NCBI GenBank assembly: GCA_029255685.2
Contig: CM055318.2
Span: forward strand, 3,601,001 to 3,665,000
From: Silene conica
Lineage: Eukaryota > Streptophyta > Magnoliopsida > Caryophyllales > Caryophyllaceae
Reading direction: 5' to 3'
DNA length: 64,000 nucleotides
The translations under genes were made by a program, and so were the position numbers. Below are positions 21,825 through 32,053 of the stretch, piece by piece; position 1 is the first letter of the stretch, and each line of letters starts with the position of its first letter. The notes below the pieces were generated by a model that had not been told where the DNA came from, ran no database searches, and worked only from the letters and a program-made list of their open reading frames with translations.

Positions 21825-22033
21825 TAATTTTTAATACCGATACTGCGATACATCCCCCAAGGAATTCCTAATTCCCTATACGAGTATATTTGTAGCCGAC
21901 CATTCCCTAACTTGGAATTTAATAACTTACGTTTTAGGCTTTTGTATTTAATGCGTTATACAAATCACAAAAAGGCACGACGTGTAATAATGTTTTAATT
22001 TAAAAAATCCACAAAACGTGACCAAACAACGAC

Positions 22034-22041
22034 TATATATA
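22034..22041 (+). promoter_or_regulatory. TATA box of cluster gene 5
   Basis: TATATATA about 80 bases before the ATG at 22120. It lies inside the longer open frame, which argues against the upstream start codons. Confidence 0.55.
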
Positions 22042-22119
22042 CCATACACATATCCGAAGATGATTATATCCACAACAATTACAAATTATACTCAATTAAT
22101 ATTATATTTAGCTGCTAAA

Positions 22120-22431
22120 ATGTCTTCCTCGAAATATAATAATGTTGTAGTAAGAACGGAGAGTATATTAGATGAACGTAAAGTTTATTTTTCGAATGTG
22201 TTTACACCATGGAGAAAGAAGAAGCAACAACAACAACAACAACCCAAATTCGAGGAGAAGAAGATGGCGGTAATGACTCAGCAGCGGCCGCAGGTTCCCT
22301 CGTATTATGGTGGTGCAAAGGTGGTGGAGAGAGGAGGGTGTGATGATATTGATGCTAAGGCTGCAGAGTATATAAGGAAGAAACATCAGAAGTTTCAGTT
22401 TAGTAAATGGATGTCTATGCGTACTGATTAA
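22120..22431 (+). CDS. Short DUF761-like two-box protein, cluster gene 5 (MSS type)
   Basis: 103 residues from the ATG at 22120. The frame is open to 22018, but the TATA box and the MSS start shared with gene 6 decide the start. The N-terminal box is TESILDERKVYFSNVFTP (about residues 13-30). A basic linker KKKQQQQQQPKFEEKK follows, with six glutamines coded by a CAA run. The C-terminal box is DDIDAKAAEYIRKKHQKFQF (about residues 76-95), the closest match in the cluster to the DUF761 C-terminal motif. It groups with gene 6 by RTESxLDE and EYIRKKHQKF, unlike the EVFIR type. There is no membrane segment. Function is unknown. The glutamine run may vary in length between individuals (inference). 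Confidence 0.8.
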   Translation: MSSSKYNNVVVRTESILDERKVYFSNVFTPWRKKKQQQQQQPKFEEKKMAVMTQQRPQVPSYYGGAKVVERGGCDDIDAKAAEYIRKKHQKFQFSKWMSMRTD

Positions 22432-22948
22432 CTTAATTATGGTGTTAATTAAGGTTGTAATTTGTACTAATTAATTATTATAAATTGAGTGAGTGGAGTT
22501 ATTTCAAATATCAAGAGATTGATTAGGGAAAATATGAAACGGGTTTTGAAATCAGATCATGGTTTATGAGTATCACTCCTCGTAAATTACTTCTATCAAC
22601 TAAATTAGCTAATTAACATTTGAAAACGTTTTCCTAAATACAACCACTGGAGTTGCTCTAAATATGGTAGGTTCTATTTTAAAACCAATTAACGTATATA
22701 ATTGTCACTCGTAGTTGTTTATCAAGATTGGCGCATTTGAGGGAGGGTAAATGCTATCATGCGATCCAAAAACTTTAATTATATGTATACATTAGTAACC
22801 TTTATTTATTTTCAATTAGTAACCTCTATTTATTTGCAATGTAATGATATTGTTGTAGTGGTAAGTTTAGGGGACGTACTAAGGTCTTGCAAACCCAGGT
22901 TTGATTTTCATAAGTTACACTATTTTGCATATTATTTCTAGATTTATA
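22432..22948. other. Intergenic DNA downstream of cluster gene 5
   Basis: AT-rich sequence up to the target duplication of the next MULE-like element. No gene or clear repeat is seen. Confidence 0.5.
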
Positions 22949-23825
22949 TTTATTTCCGAACTTTTTGACGAAATAGGGTTTTGAACCAAACTTTTTCTTG
23001 CTTTGGGGGCCATTTGAAAGTATTTCTTCCAAATGGGTCCACGTCATCAATTTTACTTTTTTTTTTTTCAGATTTTTACCCAAAACCGCTGGTTAAGCCA
23101 GCGGCTTCCCTATTTTCTAAAAAAACAAAAAAAAAAAGAGAAAATGGAAAAGTAGGAAATAAAGCAAAGCCGCTACTCTAAATAGCGATTTCACTTTCTC
23201 CCCAAATTAGCATCATCATATTCATCAAGCATATATTCATTCAACATCGTTAAACAAAACAATCATCAAACATATTCATGACCAAGGTTTGGCTTCTCCT
23301 GATATCAACAAGAAAACCGTCAAACCACCACCGTCGCCACCACCGCCATTCCCGCCTCCAAAACCCAAATATGGCGACAATTGTCGTGGGATACGATACC
23401 AATAAACGAAAATAAATTCTCGGCAAACAAAATTGTGTTCAGTGCAAATATAGAGTAGAAACGCATTATACAGACAAAGCAGCGCCAATATAATGACTTG
23501 CCAAACTAATATTGCACGGAAACTACTCTCAAACATGGTAGGTATGCACTCAGTAGTTCATGGCACTATTGCAAGTCAAAACCATGAATCTATTGCAACT
23601 TATTCGCAACGTAAAAGAAAACGCATTTTGGCCACAAGCAAGCAGGAGACTTCAAGCTTAATATGACATAAGGTACTTGATTAAAATGAAAGAAGCTCGT
23701 AATTAGAAAATCATACAGATTTGGATGATGATGATAATAGATGTGAAAAACCTGAGAAAATGAAGCAAATGCAAGTCCTACTAAAAACGAGGAAGATCAT
23801 GTTGCCAAGGTTGAAGCATTGCTTT

Positions 23826-24239
23826 TGTGAATCAGAAGTGAAGAAGATGCTGTAGTTGCTGACACAACAAAGGTGCACTGATCTCCTAGCTACACTGATC
23901 TCCTATCTGCAGTAAGTCAGAAGCATTAGGAAGGATTCAAGATGTCCAGTCAGCAACAAAATATCTGTAACTAACTCTGTAAATATCTGTAACAAACAAG
24001 TAACTAACTTTGACTGGTCATAACAGTATTGACTTTTGTAACTAACTTAGTCGTGTAGTTGCAGGTTAGTTAGATGTAGTATATATATCATTGTAATCTG
24101 TATATTGTACTTACTTGATTTTGTTAATACAATTCACAATTCTATTTACTCTTTTCTCCACAATTCAAAGCTTGCTTGATTAGTTCATCAATGGCGTACA
24201 ATCAATCTATTGTTAGTACTGAAATGACACCATTTTACG
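23826..24239 (+). repeat. 5' LTR of the first Copia element
   Basis: Begins TGTGAATCAG, pairs with the 3' LTR at 28953-29366 over 414 bp, and contains a GTAGTATATATATCATTG TATA-like region near 24080. Confidence 0.9.
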
Positions 24240-24251
24240 TGGTATCAGAGC
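24240..24251 (+). other. Primer-binding site of the first Copia element
   Basis: TGGTATCAGAGC, complementary to the 3' end of plant initiator methionine tRNA, abuts the 5' LTR. Confidence 0.85.
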
Positions 24252-24362
24252 AGGTGTAATACCTGTTTCTGCTTGTAATTCCTCATCACACTTCCGCATT
24301 TTTCAATTTGTTTCTTTTGAATCTCTACTTCTTTTACAAAAATTCAGAAAATATCAAACAAA

Positions 24363-27300
24363 ATGACGAATCCTGATTCTGCTGATTCTGCTGCCAATCC
24401 TAATCCTAATGGAAATGCTTACAGTAATCCTTATGATGAACCACTTTTTTTGAGCAACTCTGATCATGCAAACATGACGTTAACCACGACGTTGTTCAAC
24501 GGTGTCAATTTCTTATCCTGGAGCAAAGGAGTTGCAATGGCGTTAAACTCGAAGAACAAGCTAGGTTTTCTCACTGGCGTTATAGCTAATCCAGGAGTAA
24601 CATCACCAAAGTATCCTCAATGGTTCAGGTGTGATAATATGGTTAGATGCTGGTTGTTGAATTCAATTTCATCAACGATTAAGGAAGGTTTTGTATCATG
24701 TAAATCTGCAAAACTGCTTTGGACTGATATTTGTGAGAGATATGGCCAATCAAATGCTCCGCTGCTGTATAAACTCAAGAAAGAATTGAAGAACATTTCT
24801 CAGGAAAACTTGTCAGTTGTTGAATACTTCAACAAACTGAAAAGACATTGGGATGATATTGAAGAACTTGAAGAGATTCCAGAATGTAGCTGTGGTGCTA
24901 TGGATGGGTGTACCTGCAGATTATATGCAAAACTTCTTGAAATTGCCTCTAGAGAGAAGGTTATTACATTTCTCATGGGATTGAGTGATACCTATGAGAA
25001 TCTTCGCACAAATATCTTGTCTATGGATCCTATTCCACCAATAAACAAGACTTATTCCATAGTGCAGCAAGTTGAAAGCCAGAAACTAATCACTAATGTG
25101 TTGAATTCCAGTCAGGATGCTAGTGCTATGCACACTAGTAAGCAGCCTTGGAATGTATGGAAGAGAGATCCTAAAAAGACTAAGGTTGATGATCGTTGGT
25201 GTCCTCATTGCTCTAAGAAAGGCCACACTGTTGATACTTGCTTCGTAAAACATCCTGCACTGAGAGAGAAGTTTTTAGCTCGTTTTTCTGGCAATGCCTA
25301 ATTTTTCTGATAACAGATCAATGCAAGATTCTGGAGGACAATTTGTGGCCTCTACTTCTAAGACTGCTTCATTCCAAGCTCCTGCCTCTCATTATACGCC
25401 CTCAAATGCTGCAGCTCCTGTTCAATTTGATCCAGAGATGTTAACAAACTTTTATAATCACATGATGCGGTGGGCTCAGACCAAGCAGGACACTCCAGTT
25501 GATCAGTCTGATGTGTCTGTCAACTTCGCAGGTACATCCTCAATCCACTTGTTGCATACACCTATGACTAGTGTTGAATGGATTATAGATTCAGGGGCCT
25601 CTGATCACATGTCTGGCAATCGTAATTTGTTTGTTCAGTTACATAAGTTACATACACCCCTACAAATTGGTCTACCTGATGGCTCTTTGCAAAAGGTAGA
25701 ATACATAGGTGATATTCATTTGGAGAATGATATTGTGCTTCTGAAGGTGTTATTTGTGCCAAGTTTCAAACACAATCTTTTGTCTGTAGGAAAATTGATA
25801 GCTACAACTGGTTTACTGATCCATTTTTCTATGAAATACTGCATTATACAGGACCCTGTCTCTAGTGGTCAGGTGGCTATTGGTTTACAGGAAAGAGGAC
25901 TTTACAAGTTGAAGTCCAACATTAAGAGAGTTTTTCATTCAAAAACTAAGACAGAATCCAATAGGGATGTCAATAATGTTAGCAATGTCAGTTGTTCATG
26001 TTCTGAAGATAGAAGTGTAAGACATGATAGTCATGATAGTGTACAATTTAGTTGTAAGAGTCATGAAACTGTTGATTTGTTGCATGCTAGATTGGGGCAC
26101 ACATCCTTAGCCAAAATGAAATGTATTCATGCTAATGATTGTAAGCGTTTGAAGCATTACCACTGTGATACTTGTTTTCAATCAAAGCTTCATAAATCTG
26201 TGTTTCCAAGGAGTAACAGTAGGGCTGATAAGGCTTTTGATTTGATCCATGTAGACCTATGGGGACCCTACAAAACCCCATTTATTACTGGAGCCTACTA
26301 TTTTTTTACGATTGTAGATGATCATACACGAGTAACTTGGACTTTCCTTCTCAAATTTAAAACACAAGTAGCTTCTATTTTTGAAGGTTTCTTAGCTCAG
26401 ACTGAAAACTTGTACAATACAGCAGTTAAAATGGTCAGAAGTGACAATGGGACAGAAGTAGTACAAGAGTATTGTCTTAGTTTAATGAATAGGAAGGGAA
26501 TAGTACATCAAAAGAGTATTCCAGGTACTCCTCAACAAAATGGCCGTGTAGAGAGGAAGCATAAGCATTTGGTTGAGACAGCAAGGGCCTTATTGTTACA
26601 TGCTAATCTTCCTAAGAGATTTTGGGGTGAGAGTTTACTGACTGCAACTCATATCATTAATAAGTTGCCTACTGAGGTTCTTGGGTGGAAATCCCCTTAT
26701 GAAGTACTAATGCATAAACCGCCCTGCTATACTGATCTCAAGGTTTTTGGTTCCCAGTGTTTTGCTTTGAAGTATTCTCCCACAAAAGATAAATTTGCTT
26801 CAAAGGGAAGGCAATGTATTTTTATTGGATATCCTTTTGGGCAAAAGGCCTATAAGCTCTATGATTTGGAGACTCATAGGATTTTTGTGAGCAGGGATGT
26901 AGTCTTTCAGGAAACCATATTCCCTTTCAGAAAAGTTGTACCTAGTACTTCTTCATCTGAATTTATCCATCAACAAGACTTATCAGTGTCAGTTGAAGAT
27001 TTGGACACTGATTATACTGATATGAATGAGTTGTTAACTCATGGTCAAACACCTGATAAAGGTCAGGTCTGTGGCATCAATAATCCTACTGATGTTGGTA
27101 TTAGCACTGATAATGTATCTCAAGGCAGTACAGACACTGGGATTGGTACTGATAGTGTTTCTCAACATAATACAGACACTGCAGTACACACTCAAGCCAT
27201 TCCTGTTCCTGTCATACCTAGACAGTCAACTAGGGTTAGACAGATATCATCTAGGATCAAGAATTATGCTATTCCCACCAACATTCAGTCTATACTTCCA

Positions 27301-28944
27301 AATGCACCCTCTTCATCCAGTTCTTTTTCTGTACTTGATACCAACACATATCCCTCTGAATGGAATGTGTCTTTAAATGCTGTTTTAAATACTGTTGAAC
27401 CAACCACCTACACTCAAGCTAAAAAGGACCCTAATTGGGTCATGGCTATGAACAAAGAATTACAAGCTCTTGATGAGAATGGTACTTGGGAGCTTGTAAG
27501 TTTGCCTGCTGGTTCTAAGGCTATAGGATCAAAGTGGGTTTATAAGGTAAAGTTTAAGCCTGATGGATCTGTAGAAAGGTTTAAGGCTAGGTTGGTGGCT
27601 AAGGGATATAGCCAAGTTGAAGGGAAAGACTATAAACATACGTTTTCACCTGTTGCAAAGTTTGTGACAGTGAGGATTTTACTGGCAGTAGCAGCTGCCA
27701 AGCAATGGTCCATTCATCAATTGGACATAAACAATGCTTTCTTGCATGGGTTTTTGGATGAAGTGGTGTATATGCAACCACCAGAAGGCTATGACAAGGG
27801 TTTGCCTGGTCAAGTTTGCAAACTTAGAAGGTCTCTGTATGGTTTGAAACAGGCATCTCGTCAATGGAACAAGGAATTGACAAAGTTACTTCTGAATCAT
27901 GGTTTTATTCAGTCCAAAAGTGATTATAGCTTGTTTGTGAGGAAAACTGAAGAAGGGCTCATTACCATTGTGTTGGTTTATGTTGATGATTTGCTTATAA
28001 CGGGCAATCATACATCTTTTATACCACATCTTAAGAAAGCTCTTGATCAAGCCTTCACCATAAAGGACTTGGGACTGATCAGATACTTCTTGGGGTTAGA
28101 GGTAATGCAATCTGATGATGGAATACTGGTGAATCAGCGTAAGTATGTCTTAGACATACTCAAGGATACAAGGATGCAGGACTCAAAATCTGCACCTTTT
28201 CCATTACCAAAAGGGTTGCATTTGTCTACTGATACAGGGACTCCTATTCCTGACCCTGAAGTTTATAGACGGTTAATTGGGAGGTTGTTGTACTTAAATT
28301 TGACTAGGCCAGATCTTTCCTATGCCGTCCAACACTTGAGTCAGTTTCTAAGTAACCCACGAGAGCCACATATGCAAGCAGCATTACATGTGGTCAGATA
28401 CTTAAGAGGCTCAACAGAGGCTGCATTGTTTTATCCTGCAAATACTGATCTAAGTGTCAATGCATTTTGTGATGCTGATTGGGGGGCATGCTCCTTCAGT
28501 TGTAGGTCAGTGACAGGTCATTGCGTTTTCTTAGGAAACTCACTCATTTCATGGAAAACAAAAAAGCAAAAAACAGTATCAAAAAGCGCAGCAGAATCTG
28601 AGTATAGAGCAATGTCATACACTACTTCTGAAATTATTTGGATACATGCTCTGCTACAAGATTTTCAGGTCATTGTTCCTCTACCAATAAGTTTACATTG
28701 TGATAATAAAGTAGCTCAACACATTGCTGCTAACCCTGTATTTCATGAACGAACGAAGCATATCAATATTGATTGCCATCATATAAGAGAACAGATTGAA
28801 GCAAGCTTTCTGAGGACTGTCCATATCAAATCAAGCAATCAACTGGCAGACTTAATGACCAAGCCCTTGGGGCAACAGCAGCATCTGTTCCTAACTTCCA
28901 AGTTGGGTTTAATGATAGCATCTTCTCATGAAACTCCAACTTGA
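24363..28944 (+). other. gag-pol coding region of the first Copia element
   Basis: Parts in order: a gag region with an N-terminal domain resembling the plant retrotran_gag_3 type (NGVNFLSWSKGVAMALNSKN) and a CxxCxxxGHxxxxC zinc knuckle; aspartic protease around IIDSGASDHMSG; integrase with the His-Cys finger (HARLGH...CDTC) and the DNGTE motif; reverse transcriptase with YVDDLLITG; and RNase H (FCDADWGAC). This order is diagnostic of Ty1/Copia. I do not assign a lineage. Host defence or domestication is not indicated. Confidence 0.9.
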
Positions 28945-28952
28945 AGGGGGGC

Positions 28953-29366
28953 TGTGAATCAGAAGTGAAGAAGCTGTTGTAGTTGCTGACACAACAAAGG
29001 TGCACTGATCTCCTAGCTACACTGATCTCCTATCTGCAGTAAGTCAGAAGCATTAGGAAGGATTCAAGATGTCCAGTCAGCAACAAAATATCTGTAACTA
29101 ACTCCGTAAATATCTGTAACAAACACGTAACTAACTTTGACTGGTCATAACAGTATTGACTTTTGTAACTAACTTAGTCGTGTAGTTGCAGGTTAGTTAG
29201 ATGTAGTATATATATCATTGTAATCTGTACATTGTACTTACTTGATTTTGTTAATACAATTCACAATTCTATTTACTCTTTTCTCCACAATTCAAAGCTT
29301 GCTTGATTAGTTCATCAATGGCGTACAATCATTCTATTGTTAGTACTGAAATGACACCATTTTACA
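28953..29366 (+). repeat. 3' LTR of the first Copia element
   Basis: 414 bp, starting TGTGAATCAG after a TTGAAGGGGGGC purine tract and ending CATTTTACA. Confidence 0.9.
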
Positions 29367-29881
29367 GCTCTCTTTGTAGTTTTTCATAATAGACTTAACT
29401 TTTGTGAATTATCTTATTGATTCGAAAATGAAGACGAATTGGTATCGTATCCACGACAATTGCCGCCATATTTGGGTTTCGGTGGCGGGAATCGCGGTGG
29501 TGGCGACGGTGGTGGTTTGACGGTTTCTTGTTGATATCACGAGAAGCCGAACCGTGGTCATTTAATATGTTTGATCATGTTGCTATGTTTAAGATGTTGA
29601 ATGAATATGCTTGATGAATATGATCATGTTAATATTGGGAGAAAGTGAAACCGCTATTTCGGGTAGCGGCTTTGCTTTTCCTACTTTTCCATTTTCTCTT
29701 TTTTATTTGTTTTTTAGAAAATAAGGAAGCCGCTGGCTTAACCAGCGGCTTTGTGTAAAAAATTGAAAATAAAAATAAAGTGATGACGTTGACCCATTTG
29801 GAAGAAATACTTTTAAATGGGCCCCAAAGCGAGAAAAAGTTTGATTCAAAGCCCCATTTCGTCAAAAAATTCTATATTTCC

Positions 29882-31406
29882 AGTATTTTACTAAAATATA
29901 TGTATTTTTTTGTGATTGTTGACCATGTAAATATGTAGTTAAACGCAAAGTAATATCAAAACCAAGGTTAAAATAAATTGTGCCCTTGCAAACTGAAATT
30001 CCTACATCGGCCTTGATCATGTTTTATATTTTTAGTGTATGTAACAACATTGTACATGCAACATCATTGTCTAATTAGAACTATCTTCATACGCTTTCAA
30101 CAAAAAATATCAACAAGAAGAATGATAGAATTTTAATGGTCGTTGTTCATTTTTCGGAACGTGTATAAAACCTCAATTATCATAATTATATATCGTACAA
30201 TTTTCACGTTATTGAAATAAAATAGTGTTTTTTATTAGATAATATATGATCACCCATAACAAGCACATTTCTATTTGCATAAATTAAATTCAAATTTCAC
30301 CAGCATCAAAGCATGTTATTATATATCGAGAATTATATCCCCGATACATGTACATACATCTAGCATATGCTATTACATTACAAGTAGCAAACATTATTTT
30401 TATAAGTTGGAAAATAAAGCACATTTGTATCTCAATTACATTATTTTTTATTTTATTTTATTTTTCATTATACAATTGATTACCCTTTATTTATTACTAT
30501 AATATAAATATTGTAAGACGGCGTTATACGAGTCTTACGTGGCTTGCCGGCCAATTTTGTTGGACTTATAAAGGAGATAAAAAAATACTCCTCACCATTA
30601 TTCCTACCTCTTATAATGGAGCCGGATCATACTATTCATACATATTAATATACATATTGCTATTGACGAATCTTTTTAGTTTTTACACGTACCATTCATG
30701 TAATTAAAGCTAATCCGTAACTAAACCCGTTTCTTTTCCGCTGAAAGTAGCTGGATTAAATTTGATGGATCGAGTTAAAATAAACGTAATAAAATGAAAC
30801 TTAGCTAAATTCGATGGAGTCCAAGGAAGAGTTAATTTGTGGACAGTTTAGTTAAATTAAACTAAATAAAACTAAATTAAAATGAACTGAAAAACACTGA
30901 GCAAAAGTGAAATAAGTTTAAATTAAGTCAATAAGAAAGAGCGTTACAGGAAAGGTAGTAAGAGCGCTCATTTTCGACGAAGGATCAAAATTTCAACTTT
31001 TTTAGTTAAATTTTTGGAACTTTTTTCGAGCTTACTTAATACTATACTTTCGACCTTGCTTAAATTTTATAACTCGTTAAGTTCAAATCCTGATTCCGTA
31101 ATTCTGCGTGCATCATGCATGAGCATGCATATGCTTTACCTTTAAGGTTCTAACATGTTACGTGTATGCATGAATCATGTTATATTCATGTATGATGTAT
31201 CTGCCGCTAATTAGGCAGCAATTTGAATAAACATTTCAGCCGCTTTCGTATTTTTTTTGAAAATTCGTTATATTTCAACATTACAAATTCACTTTTACGA
31301 CTTTATTTTATATGTTTAACGATAAAAAATAGTCATAGAGTATATCACCTAGAGAAAATGAAAAACGTGCCTAAAAGAAATTACTAAAAATTATCTAAAT
31401 AACGTG
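29882..31406. other. Intergenic DNA upstream of cluster gene 6
   Basis: AT-rich, no gene. The part from about 30490 to 31480 matches the flank of the pseudogene at 18440-18912. A stretch at 30770-30930 is rich in TTAAATTAAACTAAA-type simple repeats. Confidence 0.55.
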
Positions 31407-31419
31407 TATATATATATAT
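31407..31419 (+). promoter_or_regulatory. TATA box of cluster gene 6
   Basis: An alternating TA run about 63-75 bases before the ATG at 31482, in the position seen for the other cluster genes. Confidence 0.55.
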
Positions 31420-31481
31420 GTATAAGTATTCCAATGTTATTCAATTTATTTTGACAACAAAATTCGAATAAATACATAAAA

Positions 31482-31724
31482 ATGTCGAGTTATAGATCAA
31501 ACAAAGTTCTAAGAACGGAAAGTTTATTAGATGAGTACAACGTCTATTTTACTCATGTGTTGTCGCCGGTGAAGAAGTCGGAGAAGAAGAAGAACGTCGA
31601 GAATAAGTCCGATACAAAGGTGGCTGATAAGGTGTACGAAGATGTTGATGCCGAAGCTGAGGAATATATAAGAAAAAAACATCAAAAATTTAATTTTGGT
31701 AAATGGTCTATGAACTCTAAATAA
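31482..31724 (+). CDS. Short DUF761-like two-box protein, cluster gene 6 (MSS type)
   Basis: 80 residues, intronless. It begins MSSYRSNKVL. The N-terminal box is TESLLDEYNVYFTHVLSP (about residues 12-29), followed by a Lys-rich linker (KKSEKKKNVENKSD) and the C-terminal box DVDAEAEEYIRKKHQKFNF (about residues 54-72). The last box is the best DUF761-type match in the window and supports assigning the whole cluster to that broad group. It shares its start and both boxes with gene 5, and its upstream flank with the pseudogene at 18913. No membrane or export signal is seen. About 330 bp downstream, the Athila-type element begins, so its 3' surroundings changed recently. Function is unknown. Confidence 0.8.
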   Translation: MSSYRSNKVLRTESLLDEYNVYFTHVLSPVKKSEKKKNVENKSDTKVADKVYEDVDAEAEEYIRKKHQKFNFGKWSMNSK

Positions 31725-32048
31725 TGATAGTTCAATGTTCATGCATACCGCATACGTAAAAATGTAAAATAAAGTGGTAAATAAATAGTGAAAGTAAATT
31801 TAATTACGTATGACTTTTTAATGAATTATAAATGTAATAAATATATTGTTGCTGTGATATTTTTACATGTTTATGGTGAATAACCAAACTATCTTTACAA
31901 TAAACAGATTATACCACCTGAGATATACAATTTTCTGTACATATTTTGAACTTTTTAATAGAAAATTCGAACTTTATTAGAAATAATATGAGCTATATAG
32001 TAGTAAAATTTATGAACTCCTTGAGGAAATATTGAAAATCGAAAATTA
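31725..32048. other. Downstream flank of cluster gene 6
   Basis: AT-rich. It probably holds the 3' untranslated region and carries GAGCTATATAG/ATTTGAACTTT blocks related to the MITE-like family at 8575. No gene is seen. Confidence 0.4.
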
Positions 32049-32053
32049 TTATA

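Larger units (their letters stand above)
23826..29366 (+). mobile_element. Copia-type LTR retrotransposon, near whole
   Basis: 5,541 bp with two 414-bp LTRs, inside the MULE-like element. The five bases outside are GCTTT and GCTCT (4 of 5 match). The primer-binding site TGGTATCAGAGC follows the 5' LTR directly (initiator Met tRNA type), and a G-rich tract precedes the 3' LTR. Gag, protease, integrase, reverse transcriptase and RNase H regions occur in Copia order. The LTRs differ at about seven positions by eye (about 1.7 percent), which suggests an insertion within roughly the last million years. It looks nearly whole, with at most about one break. Confidence 0.92.
22958..29872. mobile_element. 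MULE-like DNA transposon with TIRs of about 440 bp, split by a Copia element
   Basis: The left TIR is about 22958-23402 and the right TIR about 29438-29872, reading as reverse complements with moderate divergence. The ends are GAACTTTTTGACGAAAT and, in reverse complement, GAATTTTTTGACGAAAT. The 9-bp flanks TTTATTTCC (22949-22957) and TATATTTCC (29873-29881) match at 8 of 9. Each TIR holds a perfect 8-bp-stem hairpin GCCGCTGG...CCAGCGGC (29729-29749 on the right) and a GC-rich CCACC-type repeat. Without the Copia insertion it is about 1.4 kb and encodes no transposase. A lone fragment of the same family is at 19037. Confidence 0.85.

Noticed and set aside
22759-23181. Open frames on both strands at the left MULE arm
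   Set aside because: They run across the transposon boundary and the TIR, and composition explains them.
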